From Algibacter miyuki (lineage in GTDB: Bacteria; Bacteroidota; Bacteroidia; Flavobacteriales; Flavobacteriaceae), in assembly GCF_042427745.1 (NCBI RefSeq), contig NZ_JBHMFA010000006.1: a stretch of DNA of 64,000 nucleotides. One strand, given 5' to 3'. The position numbers and the translations under genes were made by a program. This document shows, in pieces, positions 60,984-64,000 of this stretch. Below the pieces are notes generated by a model. The model was not told the origin of the DNA. It saw only the letters and a program-made list of their open reading frames with translations, and did not search any database. The stretch's first letter is position 1; every line of letters begins with the position of its first letter.

Positions 60984-61601
60984 ATGAAAACATCGTACAA
61001 AAATATATACACTATTTTAAAAATTAATCGGTTCATCGTTCTAGTTGTCATTATCTGCGCCTTAGGTTCTAGCATTTTTTCTGGATGGGTTGTTTATGAT
61101 ACTCATAAAAAAGCACTGAACAGTTCGTTTGCCGTAAACACAGACGGAACAGTTATTCCTTTAAAATGGGTTATTCAAAAGGAAAACTTTAAAGTCGAAG
61201 CTTTGGCACATTTAGAACTATTTCATTCGTACTTCTACAACATAGACGCCAGTAATTATGAAAAGAATTTAGAGAAAGCATTGTGGCTTGGAAATAGCTC
61301 TGTAGATAATCTTTATCGACAGAAAAAAGCGAATGGTGTTTATAATCGCCTAATTCAATACTCATTGATTCAAAAGGTATTAAGTATAGAATCAAAACTA
61401 GATCTACAAGTTGAACCTTATCAATTTCAAACCAAAACGATTTTTGAAATTAATCGCGGGACTGTTGTTGATACTTATGAACTAACGTCTACAGGGAATT
61501 TACTTGTTGTTGACCGTAACTACCCCAAAAACACACATGGGTTGTTAATCTCAAATTACTTTGAAAAAACTTTAAAAAAAGTTGATTACAAAAACCCATA
61601 A
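60984..61601 (+). CDS. traK: Conjugation protein TraK (VirB8-like)
   Basis: This 205-residue protein has one N-terminal transmembrane helix (about 17-37) followed by a soluble alpha/beta domain, with EALAHLELFHSYFYNIDASNYEKNLEKALWLG, the conserved TraK region. It anchors the transfer channel in the inner membrane facing the periplasm. It lies between traJ and traM. No TraL gene was found in the 23-base gap. Confidence 0.85.
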   Translation: MKTSYKNIYTILKINRFIVLVVIICALGSSIFSGWVVYDTHKKALNSSFAVNTDGTVIPLKWVIQKENFKVEALAHLELFHSYFYNIDASNYEKNLEKALWLGNSSVDNLYRQKKANGVYNRLIQYSLIQKVLSIESKLDLQVEPYQFQTKTIFEINRGTVVDTYELTSTGNLLVVDRNYPKNTHGLLISNYFEKTLKKVDYKNP

Positions 61602-61624
61602 TAACTACTTAAAAACGCACTATT

Positions 61625-62554
61625 ATGAAACTAGAAAAGAATAAAATCGTATTTGGTTCTGTTATCGCAATTGTTCTGATTTTTCTGATATCCTATTCCA
61701 TTATGATAATGAGAGATCATTCTGAAGAAAATAAGAACTTAAAAGAAACACTTGTTCCTGAACTTGAGCAAGAACAAGCTGATTATTCATCAAAACTTAA
61801 TGCTATTAACGACCTAAAAGAGGTTCGAGAGACTAATGCTCCAAGTATTTACAATGAAGCACTAATTGATTCTATGGGGTTTTATGATCCCGATTTAATT
61901 GAAAAAGAAAAGCAACGCATAGTCGATAGTATTTATCGATTTGGCAAAATAAATTATACCGAAAATCAATATCGAAATTCTAACTCAAACTTAGCCATTA
62001 CTAAAACTCTGAGAATTGATAGTACTGTTCTAAAAATCGAAAAGAAAATAGATACCAAGGAAATTGGACTAGAACATAACCTTTTTTTTGCCTCTACACC
62101 AAAAAACAACCCAGATTATGACTATTTCAAAACTGATTCAACCATATACGTAACCGTAGATGGAAACCAAACTGTGAGTACAAACTATCGTTTAAGAATG
62201 CGATTAGTCAAGGATGCTCTAATTAATAATAGCATCGTTCCAAAGAACACTCCCGTTTACGGTTTTATAAGCTTCCATCCCAACCGTGCTATGATAGAAA
62301 TTGAAAACATTCTGCATCAAGCCGTAAAATTAAAAGCCTACGATTTACAAGATGGTAGCGAAGGTATTTATGTCGAAAATAGTTTTAGAGCCGATGCCAA
62401 ACGTGAAGTTGTAGGAGATGTTGTTAACGATATAAACATCTCGGGTGTTCCCCAAATCAGTGGAATTAAAAAAATATTCCAACGAAATAATCGAGATATC
62501 AAAGTTTTGGTTGTTAACAATTATGAACTCATTTTAAAAACCTCATTAAAATAA
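61625..62554 (+). CDS. traM: Conjugation protein TraM (VirB10-like)
   Basis: This 309-residue protein has one transmembrane helix (about 10-29) and a long charged stalk with coiled-coil character (EENKNLKETLVPELEQEQADYSSK). The C-terminal domain has YRLRMRLVKDALINNSIVPKNTPVYGFISF and AVKLKAYDLQDGSEGIYVENSF, which match TraM and the VirB10 fold. It spans the periplasm to link both membranes. Confidence 0.88.
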   Translation: MKLEKNKIVFGSVIAIVLIFLISYSIMIMRDHSEENKNLKETLVPELEQEQADYSSKLNAINDLKEVRETNAPSIYNEALIDSMGFYDPDLIEKEKQRIVDSIYRFGKINYTENQYRNSNSNLAITKTLRIDSTVLKIEKKIDTKEIGLEHNLFFASTPKNNPDYDYFKTDSTIYVTVDGNQTVSTNYRLRMRLVKDALINNSIVPKNTPVYGFISFHPNRAMIEIENILHQAVKLKAYDLQDGSEGIYVENSFRADAKREVVGDVVNDINISGVPQISGIKKIFQRNNRDIKVLVVNNYELILKTSLK

Positions 62555-62569
62555 TATAAACCGATTCTT

Positions 62570-63403
62570 ATGAAAAAGATAATACTAGTAATCAGCCTTA
62601 TTTTATTTTTTACTACAGTTAAAGCCCAACAACAAATTAATTTAGACACCATTTACGCTAACAATAACAAGAATGTTGCACTGTTTTTCCCTAACCCCAT
62701 TCGTCAAGGTATAACTGGTTCTGACAATTTTGTATTCACTTATAATAGAGATCAAGAACAATACTTTGGTTTACTTCAAGCCATCCCAGGAAACGACAGC
62801 AACTTACTAATAATCAATAATAATGGAGCTATTTTTTCGTATATTGTAAAGTATAAAGAAACTCTAAATAAATTGAATTATTTCATACCTGATTCGGCTT
62901 CTATTGGTAATGAAACACCAATGAATAAAGCTAATGAAAATAACGGAAATTCATTTGACAGTTTTGATTATAAAATCAATTATTATGAACGTTTTTGTTC
63001 GTATCTGATTAACAGAAGACAACGCATTGGTAAACTGAAAAAGCGCAAAGATGCTATTGTTCTGAAGATTGAGAATATCGTTTTTGATAAAGCGGAATTA
63101 TATTTCGTTATCACTATTGAAAACAAATCGTCTTTAGATTATGACGTTAATTTCTTAAACCTAAGTATTCAAACTAGAAAAAAAGGCAAGAAAAAATCAT
63201 TGCAAGAATTGTGTTTAGAACCTATATTTAAATACAATGTACCTTCAAAAATAAAAGAAAAGCAAACTATTAAGTTTGTTTATGTTGTTTCTAAATTCTC
63301 CATTAGCGACGAACGTTTAGTCCTATTGGATCTCAATGAAGACAACGGTGAACGAAATATTAAATTGAAAATAGCGGATAAAACAATTAATAACCCAAAT
63401 TAA
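62570..63403 (+). CDS. traN: Conjugation protein TraN (DUF4138)
   Basis: This 277-residue protein has a signal peptide ending near TVKAQQQ. It has LDTIYANNNKNVALFFPNPIRQGITGS, LLIINNNGAIFSYIVKY, and the late AELYFVITIENKSSLDYDVNFLNLSIQTRKKGKKKS with LQELCLEP, all typical of DUF4138/TraN, the VirB9-like outer ring protein. It lies 15 bases after traM and 6 before a lipoprotein gene. Confidence 0.88.
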   Translation: MKKIILVISLILFFTTVKAQQQINLDTIYANNNKNVALFFPNPIRQGITGSDNFVFTYNRDQEQYFGLLQAIPGNDSNLLIINNNGAIFSYIVKYKETLNKLNYFIPDSASIGNETPMNKANENNGNSFDSFDYKINYYERFCSYLINRRQRIGKLKKRKDAIVLKIENIVFDKAELYFVITIENKSSLDYDVNFLNLSIQTRKKGKKKSLQELCLEPIFKYNVPSKIKEKQTIKFVYVVSKFSISDERLVLLDLNEDNGERNIKLKIADKTINNPN

Positions 63404-63409
63404 AATATT

Positions 63410-63772
63410 ATGAAAAAGTTGACACTATACTTATTACTTATATCATTCATAGGATGTAATCAACCTCAGTTATCCCATGTGGATACTGCAAAAAATGTTG
63501 TAGAAAGTTTTTATAAAAATGAAAATACTAAGCTAGAAAAACATACCACAACAGACAGTTATCAATCCTTTATGGCTATCCAAGCTTTAGTGGCTCCAGG
63601 AACAACCCAAGCTTCAAACTTTAAATTAATTCAAGAATCTGTTAATGGAGATACTGCTTGGGTAAAATTTTCTACTTCTTATGAAGACCAACCAGAGATA
63701 TTTAAGCTTGTAAAAGTTGATAAGAAATGGAAAGTTACAGAAAAGGACAAAAATGAAAAATCACCATTTTAA
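63410..63772 (+). CDS. DUF4878-like lipoprotein (NTF2-like), end of the tra operon
   Basis: This 120-residue protein has a lipobox (LISFIGC, Cys 16) and an NTF2-like alpha/beta body with ALVAPGTTQASNFKLIQES, GDTAWVKFSTSYEDQPE and a closing KVDKKWKVTEKD. This fits DUF4878, a lipoprotein family often near transport genes. It probably helps the T4SS outer ring, but this is inference. It converges with the coupling protein, their stop codons overlapping at 63770-63771. Confidence 0.75.
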   Translation: MKKLTLYLLLISFIGCNQPQLSHVDTAKNVVESFYKNENTKLEKHTTTDSYQSFMAIQALVAPGTTQASNFKLIQESVNGDTAWVKFSTSYEDQPEIFKLVKVDKKWKVTEKDKNEKSPF

Positions 63773-64000
63773 ATATTTTTGAATATTGACCGAGCCTCGT
63801 TATATATTCTGTTAAAATTTTCTTCTAAATCATCATTTGTAAAGTCCTGCTTTTTTGGGGGCAACCCTTTCTCTATATTAGGATGTTCAAATTGAACTTT
63901 CTTGTCCTTACCATCAGCAAACGTAACAAACTCTCCTTGTTTTAAACGAAAGAAAACATCTGCCCTAATTTTTGCTACTTCTCGTTCTCCAGTAGTGATG
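63769..64000 (-). CDS. C-terminus of VirD4-type coupling protein (MobC/TraG family), partial
   Basis: The reading frame runs on the minus strand from the window edge to a stop at 63769. The 76 visible residues include REVAKIRADVFFRLKQGEFVTFADGKDKKVQFEH and KGLPPKKQDFTNDDLEENFNRIYNEAR. These match the C-terminal end of the Bacteroidota coupling protein that links the relaxosome with the T4SS. It is convergent with the tra operon. The P-loop domain is outside the window. Confidence 0.75.
   Translation of the reverse strand, partial: ITTGEREVAKIRADVFFRLKQGEFVTFADGKDKKVQFEHPNIEKGLPPKKQDFTNDDLEENFNRIYNEARSIFKNI

Larger units (their letters stand above)
43850..64000. mobile_element. Integrative and conjugative element, CTnDOT-like (left part, runs off the window)
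   Basis: The segment begins at the 3' end of a tRNA gene, the usual integration site. It carries RteC, a Xis-like HTH protein, a Tra gene set of the Bacteroidota type (TraE, F, G, I, J, K, M, N) and the end of a VirD4-type coupling protein. Cargo includes a PLP enzyme, a membrane LuxR regulator, an EEP protein, a defence-like operon and an amidase. No integrase, relaxase or right attachment site is inside the window, so the right end and the element's mobility cannot be judged. Confidence 0.85.

Noticed and set aside
1..64000. CRISPR array
   Set aside because: No regularly spaced direct repeats of 24-40 bases were seen by eye; the only repeats are short boxes and coding repeats in the first gene.

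Overview
The window is about 64 kb of AT-rich DNA from a member of the Bacteroidota, most likely a marine Flavobacteriaceae. Evidence includes a type IX secretion C-terminal sorting domain, family markers largely confined to this group (Lacal_2735, DUF4290, DUF6452/DUF6048), promoters of the Bacteroidota form TTG-N17..23-TAnnTTTG, weak use of Shine-Dalgarno sites, and a CTnDOT-type conjugative element with RteC and Tra proteins. I cannot name the genus from the sequence alone.

Positions 1-43,640 look like ordinary chromosome. They begin with the end of a surface protein with acidic Ca-binding-type repeats, then an Smr protein, a T9SS-exported protein, ornithine aminotransferase, a CmpX-like channel, RlmD with the DUF6452/DUF6048 pair, and a PAS histidine kinase. 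A run of small family-only genes follows (Lacal_2735, DUF2452, TIGR03643, DUF2256, CIA30). A four-gene operon (thioredoxin-like, ApbE, DUF4266 lipoprotein, DUF3570 barrel) suggests exported flavin or redox chemistry. Then come a VIT/CCC1 transporter, GlyA, fumarylacetoacetase, YtxJ, ClpB and a divergent DeoC. A long minus-strand run holds DUF4290, MurA (Asp in place of the fosfomycin-target Cys), DUF695, DUF2891 and the 5-oxoprolinase genes pxpA-pxpB-pxpC. The final part has RecQ, Fmt, HU, YqgE, a class IV aminotransferase and a START-like protein.

At 43,776-43,849 a tRNA with CAT anticodon marks the left boundary of an integrative and conjugative element that runs off the right edge. After the tRNA come a terminator and a doubled GGTACAACA motif of the kind expected for a recombinase arm site. 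The element carries a PLP enzyme divergent from a membrane-anchored LuxR-type regulator, then RteC, an HTH/Xis-like protein, a replication-like pair (initiator-like plus DnaC-like ATPase), and an EEP-fold nuclease with altered catalytic residues. These are followed by a minus-strand defence-like operon, an amidase, a tra operon (TraE, F, G, I, J, K, M, N and a lipoprotein), and the C-terminus of a convergent coupling protein. No integrase or relaxase is inside the window.

The most interesting segment is 50,150-55,471. It is a three-gene operon: an OLD-family ATPase-TOPRIM nuclease (GajA-like), overlapped by a UvrD/Rep-type helicase (GajB-like but much longer), then a winged-helix plus PD-(D/E)XK nuclease-like protein. 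The first two genes match the plan of the Gabija antiphage system. The third gene is not part of canonical two-gene Gabija, so this may be an extended or distinct defence system carried as ICE cargo.
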